The notes under the pieces: generated by a model
The model's database searches: none
Told to the model about the DNA's origin: nothing
Seen by the model: only the letters and a program-made list of their open reading frames with translations
Position numbers and translations under genes: made by a program
Shown: positions 12,674 through 26,089 of the stretch, piece after piece
Position numbering within the stretch: the first letter of the stretch is position 1
Layout of the letters: every line of letters starts with the position of its first letter
From: Rhodamnia argentea
Taxonomy: Eukaryota; Streptophyta; Magnoliopsida; Myrtales; Myrtaceae
DNA length: 64,000 nucleotides
Direction of reading: 5' to 3'
NCBI RefSeq assembly: GCF_020921035.1
Contig: NC_063155.1
Location: forward strand, 30,745,294 to 30,809,293

Positions 12674-15442
12674 GTGCCATTCTACTTATCCGGTGTCTTT
12701 TATGTTCTCAGTGATATGTCTGTGATGATGCGACCACTTTGCCTATTAAGCGTGTCTAGAGGAGGATAAAGTGAATTCTTGAATCTTCGTTTGTGGAGTT
12801 TGGGATTTTATTCTGTGACTTGGAGACATAAGTTATGAGGGTTAATGGACAGCTTCAGTATGTAATCTGCAATTATTCGCTTTGGTTCCTTCAGCTTCTT
12901 TAGTGTGACCAATGCCGTTCTCCCTAAACCGCATTCATATGTCGCTCTTGCCCGAGCATATGGAAAGGAGCTTGCTGTGAGATGCGGAGTCAGTAAACTT
13001 GCATGAAAATCAACTGCAGCTGCCGTATTTCTTAGCTACTGCATCACATTAAGAGCTGGACATTAAAGGTAGGTTTCACTGTGACTTTGTTTTTTACCCC
13101 AGTTTAGGTGTCTAGATTTTTAGGATGAGAAATGTTGTCCTGCTTATTTCTTTATATGCCTTTCAGGGAGAAATTTGTTGTGGTAGTCTTTTCTGTATTA
13201 AAGGTTGTGCTCTTGGATTTGGTTGACCGTTAATTATATTGAATCTTGGGGTACTTTTCAAATTGGAATTGTCAATTATTAGTTGTCTTTCTCAACTGTA
13301 ATTGATTGGCACCGGGCAGCTTGGTGATTGGAGGATACTGCTTTATATTGTAATATTTGTTTTTGTGGTTCGTCGAAAGTTGGTTGATGACTGATTTTCA
13401 GAAGTTGTGTTTGCTAGAGGTTTCATTTGCCTAGGTGCATAGTGCCTCCCTTTGAGGATCTTAAATGGTTTTACATTGTGTTCTACTGTCAAAGTTATGT
13501 CATGGTTATCTGGCTTGCACTTCTCTCTGAGGATAGTGACTTGTAACTTACGGTAGCTTGCTCTCTGTCTTCTTCTTCCAATTATTGCCAAATCTAGCTG
13601 GTGAAATAGAGCGAGTTGGTCATATCCTGTTGGCGTTTAAGGCATGGAGTTAAAAGGTTTTTCCCTTCATGAGGCAGGAGATTGTTCATGCGTTCTCTCC
13701 ATTGACCTGGTTGAATGGTCACCTGATAGTTCTCCAGTGCACTACCTTGTGGTTTACTGCATGAGTACTCGACGAACATAATTGCCGTGTTATCCGAAAT
13801 GGGCAGATAAGTTTCTAACCTGGCAGCGCAGAAAGGTCCTGGTCATCTGTAGCCTGAATTTTGACCAGGGGCCTCAGATTTTCTGGTGGATGGATCAGTT
13901 CGTTTGCCAGTGTCGACCCATTGATCTTGAGGTACAAAGGAATTCCCCGTTGTTCCAAGGCACCTCAAGACTGGTTAGTGCACTGATAGTGTTTTGACAC
14001 AATCCGGGAATATGCTGATCTGTTGCTAGCATCTTTTCCTCGTCCACAGATCTTGCTGCGAAGCTGGATGTTTTAAAGCTTTCACGTAAGTCTTCTTGCA
14101 GTTCTCTTGATGACGACTTGCTGCAGGAATATGCCTAACGAGGATCTATGTGCAACAATTCTATCCGCACATTGTTTTTCCTCGTCCTCTCATTTTCCCA
14201 TTGCTGTTTCGGCGGGAGGTCAATGGAAGGGCAAAAAAGAGCGAACTTAATAGAAATCTGTGATAATTAGCTGGGTCTCTACCTTTTGAGTGGGGGTATC
14301 TACAGTTGATATTGTGTTTACTTATTCCCTCTGCATTACTTGGACTCGAAGAAAGGCGGAAGGGCCTGTGCGTTGTATATCATGCGCAATATCTGAATGG
14401 GTAACTCAAAACTGTGTGAGGTTAGGATGCTGACTAGTGATGATGCGGCATGCATTTATTGTGAATATATATTTTTTTTTTGCCTCAATTTCTGTCTCCC
14501 TCGAAACTCCCCTTGAAAATCCAATCCGATTAATATACTTTTGGATGAAGACCTCTTAAATTGAATGGCTGTGAATAAAGATGCAAAGTGTAAAACATGG
14601 GACCTCGGTGCGGACGATGACAGCCTAGAGGTGGGAGTAGGTCGGACTTGGAAGGCTAATGTCGGAAAGCACGGACGCACATCAGGAATGTTCCTGACTG
14701 GATGTACCGTTGACGCTGCTGCCAGATGCATGTCTTTAGCTTTGTTGCTATTCGTCAGCAATGTCTCTGCCGTCTGTCCATGCGGGAATAGGTACCGCTG
14801 TGAGACGAGCATTGGCTCTGCTTCTGCAGGGTTGGCGCTCTTGCCTAGCTTCTAATGGGGTTGCTGCCTGAGTGCAGACGGGTAGCGGCATTGACTATGT
14901 TCTGCAGTTTACGCTGCTAAACGTGAACTTCTATTTGAACCATTGCTAGTCTGCGGCATTGCGCTGCTGCCTGCATGCAGCAGCTTAACATATCTGGGAA
15001 TTGATGAAGGCAAACAGTAGGATGCATATTTTTCTTTCTTGGATAAACCAGCTAGCACCTGAAGATGACTACTATAAACTGTCTAATGGAAAGAAATTTA
15101 AACATTTTATCATCGTACCAGGTTTTAGGCCGCCGGCCATGTACGTATTTAAAAGTGTTATATCATCTCTTACATTTAGATTAGGTCGTGTTGGTGCCTT
15201 AACTCATGAACCGGGCAGCCTATAATCAGCTGTCCTCATCTCCAGTTAGCCCGTCGTCTTTCTTATGCTCCGGGTTAGCCATCTCTCTTTTGGCTCAGGA
15301 AAACTGAAACTTTCTGGTGTATGACCCGCTCTATATTCAAATGATTTTATCTCAGCGTTTCTTCCAATTACGACCGAAAAAAAATGAGGGGCGAAAAAAG
15401 CAGCAGCTCCAGCACCTTGCTCAATTTTCCAGAAACGGAACA
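12674..15442. other. 3'UTR of THO4 and intergenic DNA
   Basis: The first few hundred bases are probably the THO4 3'UTR. The rest has scattered frames on both strands; the largest is 96 codons at 14565-14855 (+) with a 118-codon antisense frame over it. Neither has a recognisable domain nor splice partners, so I do not call a gene. Confidence 0.4.
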
Positions 15443-15646
15443 GGTCCACGTAACAGCTAAGACATACCTTCTATGAAGCAAATGCACTTTTTTGGTGTAT
15501 GACACTCGTGATGATGGACACTCACACCAACAACTCATTCAGATGGTCCACGTAACAGCTAAGACATACCTTCTAGGAAGCAAATGCACTTTTTTGGTGT
15601 ATGACACTCGTGATGATGGACACTCACACCAACAACTCATTCAGAT
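15443..15646. repeat. Two-copy 102-bp tandem duplication
   Basis: Copy 1 (15443-15544) and copy 2 (15545-15646) are head-to-tail and differ at one base that I can see (TCTATGAAG against TCTAGGAAG). They lie 75 bp past the stop codon of the minus-strand gene that follows, so the array probably sits in its 3'UTR. The near-identity implies a recent event. Confidence 0.95.
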
Positions 15647-15720
15647 GGAGAGGTTACAATAGGAAAAGGCCAGCAAATGCACAACACTTTTCAAATAAAC
15701 CTAAAGCACAATGTCACAAT

Positions 15721-18700
15721 TTAAGCCATCTTCGGCCTCTTCATCCTTTCCCAGCTAGAAAATACAAACCCCAGGAAAGCATACAAAAGCGCCTTAATGC
15801 ACGAGACTACAAAGTGCCAACATGAAGACGGCCAGTACCATGGATATAGCAACCGGAAAAATAGACTTATGAGATGTCGAGGATACCGCCCCACCTGTTA
15901 AAAGACATCGTGGCAAATGTTAGAACTCATCTATAACAAAACCCAGAGAGAGAACCTGAAATTCTGTCTTCCCTGCCCGCATACAGTTCTTTATGCAATC
16001 AAATATCTTATCAAATTGTTAATCTTAAAACTACAAGAACAACTTAAAAAGTGACTAAGCCATCTGAAGATTGGCCGTGTACTGAAATCTTTCAAAAGCA
16101 AGTACTTCTTTTTTGGTCGATGTCAAAAGCAAATACTGAGAAAGCAGACTTCAAGAACAAAACTTATTGCTACTCTGGTACCTAATAGAGGTTTCTGGCA
16201 AGACGCATATTGGCTTAAGTTTTCAGTGTTTGCTTTTTAGTAGACCCAGAGGAATCCAACTATATAGAAAATTCATGGTTTGGCAAAACTAATACTATGG
16301 AATGGAGCTTTTAATCGGATAAACTATAATGCTTACTGGAAAAAGCAGATCTAGCGCATCCCAAGCGGCATGGCGAACAACTCTTGTGGGATACATTGGA
16401 CCTCCAGGAGAGGTGAAGCTATACAAACAAGCTTTCAACCTTGTACTAGTAGCCATTCGCAGTTCCATGCCTGCATAAGTTATATTATAAAACATCGGTA
16501 AACCAACCAAAGATTAACTCCGACCAAAAAAAAAAAAAAACCAAATATAACAAGTACACAGGATTAGTAGTGAAAGTAGCATTACCCTGAAGATACTTGA
16601 GTTGTGAAAGATAATGGATAAGCACAGGCTCCACCTTCAATTTCTGAAGCTGATCAAAGTAGAAAGTAGAAACACTTTACTCCAATGGAAAAGCATTAAA
16701 GGCAATACAGGCTAGAAAATTTCTTCTTAGGCTACAATGCAAAATTATACCTGGTCTGCAAGTTCAATGACAAATATATCTGCTGGACCACCAACCAGGA
16801 AAGCATTTGGAAAAGAAGGGCAATGCTTCAAGAAGCTTTCAAGTTTATCAGCTGCATGGACAATATATGGAGAATAACTAACACAAATGAACAGTATATA
16901 AGCTACTGCATAATAATTGCAAGAATCAGATTTGCTAAAAAGCAAGCCTACCTGAGTCATAGAAGAACATGAATCTTGAAAGTAACAGATACAGCTCTCG
17001 CTGGGCCTGAAATAGCACGAAGAGGCTACCTTATTAAAGTAAAGCCTTGGTGGAGAAAACGAAACCTATCATGAGGATGCTACTTTAGTGTCACTGTGAA
17101 GTACTGTCTAATAACATACAGAGAGTATTCATGCAGTGGTTCCTCACCTGCACAGGAATTTTATTGAGCCGTGTTGGCTCCAATACAACTTCTCCAAGTA
17201 GATACTGCACATCCAACCAAAAAAGACAACCATCAAATAGTTGCCAATCAAAACACCAGCTTTACACTGAACTTCAATGGATTACACTGGTTGAATGAGA
17301 CATATTACTGAGGAAATTGATTCTTACACAAAAGAGGGTCTGAAACCGCCTGGTATTCGTCTGGATATCAATCCTGTGGAAAGGCCAATTACATCACCAA
17401 GACAAAGCCTTGTGTTTCTTAATCTAATTAGTAGGTCTCCTACCAGCCACCACCAAACGATTACAGACATTGCCACTAGCTGAAATAAAGAAAACTTAAA
17501 CTTGCTATTATGGCGTTGCAACTCTCTCTCACATAAATCTCTTACTAGGCACCAATCCAAAGATAAAATGGCAAATCTTGAAAATAGTCCATTACAAACA
17601 TTGGAAGAACTCATCAAAAGGATGTAGAAATTCAACGCTAAAAAAGGTTTCAATGATTTTTTTTTTTTGGCTAACCATGTAAAAACAAACAACTAGGGTT
17701 ATAAACTACGCATAACTCGTTCTGATTCGACAAGTCAATTTATGATTTACAATTACAGTGGCATCCCACCTATGTAGAGCGCTAAACCCAATATCCACTC
17801 AATACTAACTGGCAAGTAATTGCTGTTTTTCATACCAGAAAACATTTGTAGCACCTTGAACAAGAGCTGATGAGTAACGCAGTAGCACCTCCGGATTTTC
17901 GACTTGAACTTCAAAAAGCTACATAAATTAAAGGTAAAATTACACTTCAAAAAGATCTTTCACAAGATCAGGCAAAAGATGATTTAATAAATTCAATACA
18001 TTTCATGTAATCAAGGAGACTTCTCAGAAAATCTCAGAAAAACTCATGGATGTTGCTTCATAGACTAATATAAAAACACATAGAGAAAGCGTTCCTGTGA
18101 AACTACTTAGCCCGGGTTATTCTCAAAATGGCATCATCTGTAGCCTAGCTTTTATCAGGAACCAGAAAAACATCTGAGTGAGTAGCGGAAAGCTGAAAAT
18201 TAATAACCATGACACTGCGTAAAAATTGAAAGGGTGGCATAGTTTTCTTAAGATCCTTGTGTCTATGGAGAGAATTGATGGAAACGAATGCCCTCAAACA
18301 CCACCTATTTTTCTTCAAGTCCTCTACCACCTCCAAGATGTACAAACCCCCATTCCCATGCAATCTCATTATAGTCAAGGTTTAACAATAGAAGAAAAGC
18401 TGACTAATGTAGCACACCCTTTGAAAAAGCTTTTGCCAATAATTATGCATGCGAATATTAAACCCTTTTCCCACTGAGCACGGCATCGTAAAGAAATATA
18501 ATAGCACAATTAAAGGAAGGGAGCAACTTAAAGCATGAGTAATGCTTCATCAAAACTCTCACTGTAGGGAACTGGTTTGTGAGAAATATGCTTTGAAGCA
18601 AACAAGACAGTATGCTAACATATGCATAGAAAACCGAGAGCAGGTACTAGTACTAATATTTAGGATTGATGAATTTAAGTTTCACCAAAGGGAAGATGAG

Positions 18701-20085
18701 TCGTAAAACACAAGCATCATTCTTTCTTCGAATATTTAATCTATTCAGCTTGCTCTCCTATCCGATCGAAATTACAAGAACATAAGACTTCAAGGAGATA
18801 GTAAAAGAGCAGAGGACAAGATCTCATACCCATTTGTGGAACAAAAGGGTGAAAATATGAGATGCAAATGACTGACTCCAGAGCTGCACAATCAAATCAA
18901 GAATTGGTTTTCCACTCTCTGGCGAGAGAACGTAGTAATCGGCAAGGATGTCAAAGTAGCATAATTGACCATGTACGCCACCATCAGCAGGCAATATCGA
19001 ATCTTCTTCCCTGCTGAGAATTATATCTGTTTTCAATATCAATTAAGGAAAATGAGAAGCTAGGACATCCGTATGCCAGAAACAGGAATGTTAGAACTTG
19101 AGCTGCCAAAACACGCATTAAGGATCAAGACCCATTCACATAATGTTTAGTTATGAGCACATAACCCGTCAATGTTCGATAACATGCATTGCGTGTTCTA
19201 TGTTCTAACAAACTGCTCCCAGAAACAAAGTTATAATGAATTCATGCCGCATGAATTCATAATCACTGACTTTTCCTGAGGCAAACTTGTCACTGGTCGC
19301 ACTGTATTTCTGATGATATCATCATTTATTTTGATCCTTACATCGTCATATCAGGATTGTATTGGACTATGCATCCCCGAGAATGACAGGTTGGGCATTG
19401 ACAAAATCTTCAGACAGGTTTTGGCAAATTGAATCTAAGCGAGAAGACACCGAAACCTATGATTATCACCGAATAGCGACAATGATAGTTGTAGGCTCCA
19501 ATTTTGACCTTCCCTGTCGGATGTTTAAGTTGAACATGAAACCAGACTCAAATTCTCATTTGAGTGCAGCTCACCTTTTGCTCTGTCGTCAACCTCCAAT
19601 GCTATGTCGGCAAACAGCTCTCGCAACAAGTTGCGCCTCTGTGGTGCGGATGCTAGAGCCTGGAGAGCAGTGTAAAAACATTAATCTCCAAGGCAAAAAC
19701 TAAGAAAACGGAAACAACAATCAAAACCTAGAATTAGCAACTCAAAGCACAACAAAGAACTTGTAGACTCCAGAGTCAAACCACAGCTTAGATGTCAGAT
19801 CAACTAATATATCGCCGCATTAAGCGAATTCTCAGACTTCAGCGAAATCGCGATCGTATAGCATCGGCGCCACCGAAAAGGAAAGCTAATCCAACGAACA
19901 AAAAACCCAACTATTTTTAGGCGAATCTCAGATGCAGAATCCCCGCACAAATTAAGTGATCGGTCTGATTCGAGGAGGCCAGATCAAAAGGGAGAACGAA
20001 CCCGCTGAAGCTTCTTTTCGATCTCCAGAGACAGAGCGCTTAGATAAGCGGAGCTGCGAGGCGTCGTAGAAGCAACTTTCGACAT
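15721..20085 (-). CDS. Conserved plant protein of unknown function, 359 aa
   Basis: Eleven exons join in frame: 20085-20002, 19659-19575, 19026-18830, 17918-17836, 17373-17328, 17204-17148, 17006-16952, 16851-16751, 16649-16586, 16470-16337 and 15894-15721. The start is the ATG at 20085 (MSKVAS), with the stop TAA at 15721. The body is Leu-rich and looks alpha-helical (for example LLRELFADIALEVDD and LFEVQVENPEVLLRYSSAL), with a conserved-looking tract SFTSPGGPMYPTR near residues 275-287. The last exon holds a strongly hydrophobic, Trp/Phe-rich region (residues about 307-345) that could be membrane-inserted. I recall close homologues across angiosperms annotated only as transmembrane or uncharacterised. 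I also recall an Arabidopsis gene beside ALY4 (At5g59960, with a misleading sodium-pump label) of similar length, but cannot verify it. No catalytic motif is visible. Confidence 0.85.
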
Positions 20086-21532
20086 TTTCCCCCCGACGGC
20101 GACACCGCCAATTTCATAGCAAATGAAGTCGCAACGCGAGGCTCCGAATCCGTAACCCTAGGAACGCTCTCTACTCAAGGACGAAGAAACCGAGCCCGAA
20201 GCTCCGGTTTCACGCTGCCCCCCCCGCAACGGTGACAACAAGAATCTGGGGATCACCGGGCGAGCGTGTCGATCTTCAGCACTAAACTTATAGAAAAGGC
20301 GACGCGAAGTAACGGACTGATCGAAGGATGGTAACGGAGAAGAGGGCGGAAAGAAATGGCGTACGGGGTAAGCAACGGGGAAGGAGGGGGAGCAACAAGT
20401 AGAAAAGGCTCGATGGCGATTTGGCGATGGCGTGGAGGGCTGGCGTGAAATGCGTGCTGCTGACACTTGTCCACGTGTTCCTCATTCTCAGATTGGATTG
20501 AATTGAATTGTATTGAAAATCATTTGATTTGTTTAACCATAACCACGGTCTACGGTCTCTGACATAATAAACGGAACTTTGCGGTGACGCGACATCTAAT
20601 CAACATACGAAAATATTTTCACTCCACGTTATCACGCGTTTGCTTTGTCCGAACTCTAAAGCGTTAAATTTAAAAGTATTTTTCTCCCAATTTAGAAGTT
20701 GATGATAAGAAAGGTAAGTTTTAAATCATCTTCAAATAACTATCGTGGGATAGAATTATATAATAGAGTCCCACGCCTAGTGTAAATCATCGAAATTTCG
20801 ATTCTTTCGTCATCAACCTATGCTTCGCATAATGTTTTGAAATGTTCCTAATTGTTTTTATATTACATATGATTATTTGATTGTTGGATGACACCCCTTC
20901 AATTGATCCGCCTTTTTGTTCTACGGTCGTCAGTGGACAGGAGGAGCCTTGTCCGTATCTACTCCATTAACCGATTGGGTAGAGGTCAATCATATATGAC
21001 ATGTTACGCTTCGCTTCCGCTAGCCGATCAGTAGTGTAATTTTTTCATTTGGAAGTGTTCGGCTACACTGGCCTAAATGAATCAACAAAATAATAAAGTG
21101 GCACATGGACAATTTGACGGGCTCATTGGTTTGAATTTTTTGAATGTGGTAAGGGAATATAAGATTCGGTGAAATTAAGGTGTTATGAGAACTCATAAAA
21201 CTTTGATCATGCCTCTCGATTCTAGAGAATAAAAGGCATCAGGCAATGCCATAATTATCATGAAAGTAGAAAAATTATCCGAAAAATCCTAAACTTATCA
21301 TACTTTTATCAATTCAGTCCTAAATCTTTCCACACTTTGCTAATTAAGTTCATCCGCTTAATTTTGACCAAAAATTTCTGGTGAACAAATGACTGTAACA
21401 TGAAAAAATTTTCACAAATTTTTAAAGAATCTTTTCCTTTGTTTCCTTTATTTCTATTTTCCTTTTTTTTTGTCCTTTTCTTCTTTTTATTTTTTCCTCT
21501 AACAGCCATCCTCAAGCCGTGCCATGTAATTT
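20086..21532. other. 5' flank of the preceding gene and intergenic DNA
   Basis: 20086 to about 20470 is moderately GC-rich and likely carries the 5'UTR and promoter of the minus-strand gene. Beyond it is AT-rich DNA. A fragment at about 21275-21345 (TCCTAAACTTATCATA, CAATTCAGTCCTAAATC) resembles the arm of the Mutator-like element at 51056, so it is probably a remnant of that family. Confidence 0.5.
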
Positions 21533-21772
21533 GGGATCCGGATCCTCTAACATTGCCGGGGGTGACATTGATCAAATCGGGTCGTCCAAATCACAATGGA
21601 CGACCTGATTTGATTTATGTTACCTCTTCAAAATTTTTAAAAATTTCCGTCCAAAATTTTCTCCCCCTTTTTAAGAGGTGATATAGATCAAATCAAGCTG
21701 TCCATTTCGATTTGGACGGCCAGATTTAATCAACATCATCCCTAATATTGAATTGGCAATGTTAGGAGATCT
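21533..21772. mobile_element. Small MITE with inner palindromes
   Basis: Terminal repeats about 50 bp long: the left has CTCTAACATTGCC and the right has GGCAATGTTAGGAG, followed inward by GATCAAATCGGGTCGTCC and the complement of GGACGGCCAGATTTAATC. The left arm is itself a hairpin (GGTCGTCC, then GGACGACC after a 10-base loop), as is the right arm (GCTGTCC / GGACGGC). It has no coding capacity. Confidence 0.7.
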
Positions 21773-22953
21773 ATTTTCTGTAATTTGTAATTTGTGCAAT
21801 TGACTTTGCTACTCACAGAAGACGTGAATGTGCTGAGTTGAGACGACCACATGCGTTGCAAAAGAGTGCTGCTTTCTGCAAAATCAACCTCCACATGCTT
21901 TAGCCATCAAGAAAGTGATTAGCACTTGGCCAGAAGCACATGGACTGCCCGAGGATTTCCTGATGCATCTGATATTCGCGGCGTCTAGCTCCTGCAGACT
22001 CCGATCACGCGAGGGAACAGAGAAATCCAACACAAAAAGGAACAATTGCAGAAAGAACAAACTTCTTCACATTGAGCAGCTGATGCCAGTCCCAACAACT
22101 TCCCAAGTAAATCAGCGTAAAAATCATACCGATTCATGTTGTAGCCCAATGAAAGATTTGAGAAACTTGCGTATCGTAATTAAATCAGTGCAACAAACCC
22201 TTAAGAAATGGAAAAGAGGGAAGAAAAAAGTAACTGTAACAAAGATGCAGCTTCTTTTCTGGCATGTGCATGTGGTTAGCACTCGACACACTCGTTATAC
22301 ATAGCATCTCTACCAGTCATCTGATTGCATGTAAAAAGAAGAGACTACAGCCAGTGCACTTTGAAACCAAATGACTATAACAATTCCCACCGATCCATCT
22401 TATCAAAGAATTTGTAATTTAACAACTCAAAAAGCGGTATAAAAGAAGCTATTAGTCTAAAGACTATGACCAATTTTTCAGGCCAACCCGAAGTTAAGAG
22501 AGGGTTAATCTATCAGCTACAGCAGACCCAACTGCGAATTGTTTTTCTGTCCACCTTACCGGTTATGAGGAATGCAATCAGGGTCAATCTTATTTTTTCT
22601 GCCTACACCTCGATACTTCTCTTTTTTCCCCTATACAGCTTGTTGGTTCCGGGAATTGCAATCTAGCTGGTGCACTTCATTGCTTTACGGGACAAGTACG
22701 CTATGACTAGCCTCAGATGCTATCCAAAGACAAGAAACCAGAAGCTCTTGCCCATTAATGGCATCCTATCTACAATGTCGTAATTGGCATACAAGAATTG
22801 GCAGACAGAGGAGGATGGAGCAATAATACAAGTCTGTGCCACAAATTAATACACTGTATAAACAAGTTATACATACTCCATGCTAGAGGGCAAATTGGGG
22901 CGACTACCCCAACGGAAAGACTTAGGGTCCAGATGCAGAGGTCAGTGATATTA
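21773..22953. other. 3' flank of ACR gene, no gene called
   Basis: The part next to 22953 is probably the 3'UTR of the ACT-domain gene. A 129-codon frame at 21915-22304 (+) is Lys/Arg/Ser-rich with no recognisable domain and is most likely chance. Confidence 0.4.
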
Positions 22954-25900
22954 TCACCAGCCCATCAACGTTCTCCTAGCTCTATCCACAATCCGATTTT
23001 TAGCCGCTGCGCTTGTGAACTGGAATTCACTACTCGCTTCCAAGAGAAATCTGTATACTTCCCATTCTCGATCTGATGCAAAATGCCTTCCAATTTCAGC
23101 CTGACAAGGAGAACTGTCAACTCTACAGTCTGAGCAATCTAGAGAAGTGGTTTTACAATGCCAGAGGCACAAATAAAATTGTTGTAAGTTGAATATCAAG
23201 CATCACAAGAACAAACCTAGTACTTGAGAATATTCCAGATAGACTTGACTGTATTTATTCACCAGTTATTTATATATTTGTCCTCCTTGATAGAAGGATT
23301 CCAGTTGTCTTTTACTAGCAATAAACTTTACAGCAAAAACAATCATAGAAGTACTCGTATGCTCATGAACCATTCAGATATTGCTTTTTGGGCTGTTGTG
23401 CTTACCGAGAAAATACAGATGCCCAACATTTTTAGTGCCAGGGTAACATCATAGAAAACTCGTGGTCTTCCCTTGCCAGATAACTCAACAGGATTAGCTA
23501 CTATTAACTCAGTGTCCGGCCCACGGCTGGAAATGATAACTCGTAGTGGATGGAGCATCTCCAATTTCAACCTAGAAATAAGTGCACTCTGCTTTTCAGG
23601 ATCAACAATCTTTTTCCCATCCTTTTGCTGAATAAAAAGGTCTAGATCCCGATGCCCACTGACATTTGGCGAGAATCGACCATAGGCTATCTGTATCAGG
23701 GGAGTGTTTAATGCATTAAGTCATTAAGTAATGCAAAAGAGATTAAGTGATGACATCTAGGATGGAATTATAAATCAGTTGACCAATATTATACATGAAG
23801 CTGCAATTCTTAGCCATCAGAGGCCTTAACCCAGGGGTAACACGACAAAAAAGAACACACAGGTGATTGTGCTTAGACATTCAAATCGGAACTTTGTGCA
23901 ACTTGACATCTGTAAGCATGAATACGTTGTTCACTTGATAAGGATTCAGGAAAATCTATGGGCAGACACAAAGCACCAAAGGAATTATCAATCTAGTTAG
24001 GCTTGCTTCTCTTGCACCGAAGAAATAGGAATAAAAAATGGATTTGTTCAATAACTGCCCCTAAGGGAACTCTGTAACCTCCGATGCATGGTCTCTCTCG
24101 TGTTATGTGCAATCAATAGGTAGAAAATCAAAACATTTTCCTGTAAGTACACTTAACAAGTGCCCGAGGGCCATTTGTTGATGAGGCCTTTTGCAAAATT
24201 CCCAAAAATAACCAGCTCAAATACTCCATAATGAAGTGTTTTTCCTGTCTCTCCTTTTGCCTTTCAGAACCAATGACTTCATAAGCTAGGGCAAGCATAT
24301 TTCTTTCTAGAATTGCTAGGATACAACCAAGTTAGTTAGGTTGACGAAGTCCAGGCTGCATCACAACAACATGACATAAACAATCACAACATTAAGGGCA
24401 ACAACATATAAAAATTACCAAAATGTACCTGAATATTGCAGTCTTTCAAGGTTCTCATAATGTCATAGAGCAGTCCCTTGCGATCGACAGAGTGGATCTG
24501 GAGCAGCGTATGAGCTGGGCTCAGGGAATTGTCTGCAGCGATAGTGGTCTTCTTCAATATTGCGAAGTCTGGACTAAGAGCTTGTGAAGGAGTCTCATTC
24601 TTAAGTAGTTCCCATTTAAAAAGTTCTTCAGCGACTGCAGGAGAAAGAGTTGAAATAGCCTGATGGCCCCCATACTCGGGTCCTGCCAACTGGAGTCCAC
24701 AGCTAATACACGATTCGCCTAAAACTGCATGCAACTGTTCATATGTCTGATCTTGCCGTTTCTTCGTGTGTAGAAGGTCCCTGAAACATAAAAATAAAAA
24801 CTACTGCATCAACTGACATCGTACCATTGCTAGATAATCTTTTACTGTCGGCTTCATTGAAAAATAATAACAAGAAAGCCACTGCAAGAAACAACCAACC
24901 TGTATTAACAGGCTGTATATCTAAATGCATGGAAAATCTGCATTAACTTCCACATTAAATAAATACAATTCAGACAGATGTTCTTACTTGTTATCAGTAA
25001 TGAAGAAGAGGTCCAGGACTCTCCCATCTGGGGTTGTGGTCACTTTCACCCTTTGAATTGTAAGCTCGAGCTCAGAGAGAACTTGAGTAACATCTGAAAC
25101 AAACTCAAATTCGTTGGAACACAGTTTCAAGAGACAAATCAAGCAGCAGTCATATATTACATAATATCCAACATTACCATGTAACAGTCCCTTGCGGTCA
25201 AGAGAGAGAAACTTCAATAGATAAACTGGAGATGAAGGAGAATGTGCCGGCTGCGGGATAAAGTAAAATTGCACTGGACATGATGGGCATACGGACATCA
25301 GACGGTCTTTCAAATTCGACCATTTTACAATGAGTGAACTGGCATGTGGAAGCACCCATAGTACAATGTAGCACCATATTCCATCAGTCGAAACATCTGC
25401 AAGCAGAAGTAGCTCTCCCATTTAACAAAACCATATTAATGATTTACTTCGTACAGGATAAGAAAAAAATGCATCATATGCTATGGAAAGAAAGCCGATT
25501 ACTCAGCCACCAAATTGGTAACCATATATGAGCTAAAAAGCAGGATTTCCTTTGCTTTTCTTTTGAGAAATATCAGTTTGAAGCAGTACTGCTGCTACTC
25601 TGACAAAAAATGTAACTAGTCCGGGTTGGAGCTCCTTGTCATATCTTACTACGACATTTCAAGTCAATCAAACGGAACTGAGAATGGCAGAACAAGGACA
25701 AAAATGCAAATCACAAGCTACGCCTTCATCGGATTATGAGGAAGCTCTCTGTTAAATTCCTGCATAAAATGTAAAGACAACAGCAGACACGAGCTGCGGC
25801 GACCTCGAAAGCAGTAAGAATCGCAGCAGAAAGAATCTCAACAGACGTAAACCAAGCAATTTAGTAAGTAATTCCTAGAACCGAAAGTGAAAATCCCACA

Positions 25901-26089
25901 AAAAGTGAGAATCGTATATCGTGAAGTTTGTCTACCTCCTTTGGTGATGTAAAGGCCAAATTCGAGAATAGTTCTGCAGATATCGCATCCAAGGCCGGTC
26001 TTGTCAGGGCAATTCACGGTGATGACGTAGGGCTCTCCAGTCTTCTTTGGCTTCTCGATTAGAACGGCGTCAGTGCTTGGGACACCCAT
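22954..26089 (-). CDS. ACR9: ACT domain-repeat protein ACR9/ACR10-like
   Basis: Predicted 420-aa protein of the plant ACR family, whose ACT domains are thought to sense amino acids or related small ligands; it has no catalytic domain. Six exons join in frame: 26089-25936, 25396-25178, 25093-24988, 24780-24429, 23690-23406 and 23100-22954. ACT modules are visible at about residues 18-95 (VNCPDKTGLGCDICR), 113-165 (DRKGLLHDVTQVLSELEL), 250-290 (DRKGLLYDIMRTLKDCNIQ, then AYGRFS) and a diverged C-terminal one after PVELSGKGRPRVFYDVTLAL. The LDRKGLLHD/YD signatures and the C-terminal TLMGW closely match my memory of Arabidopsis ACR9/ACR10. The choice between those two is uncertain. The promoter side carries a GA-rich 5'UTR (about 26215-26230). 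Confidence 0.93.

Noticed and set aside
14456..14855. Overlapping 96- and 118-codon frames on opposite strands
   Set aside because: No domain, no splice partners, and each explains the other as chance.
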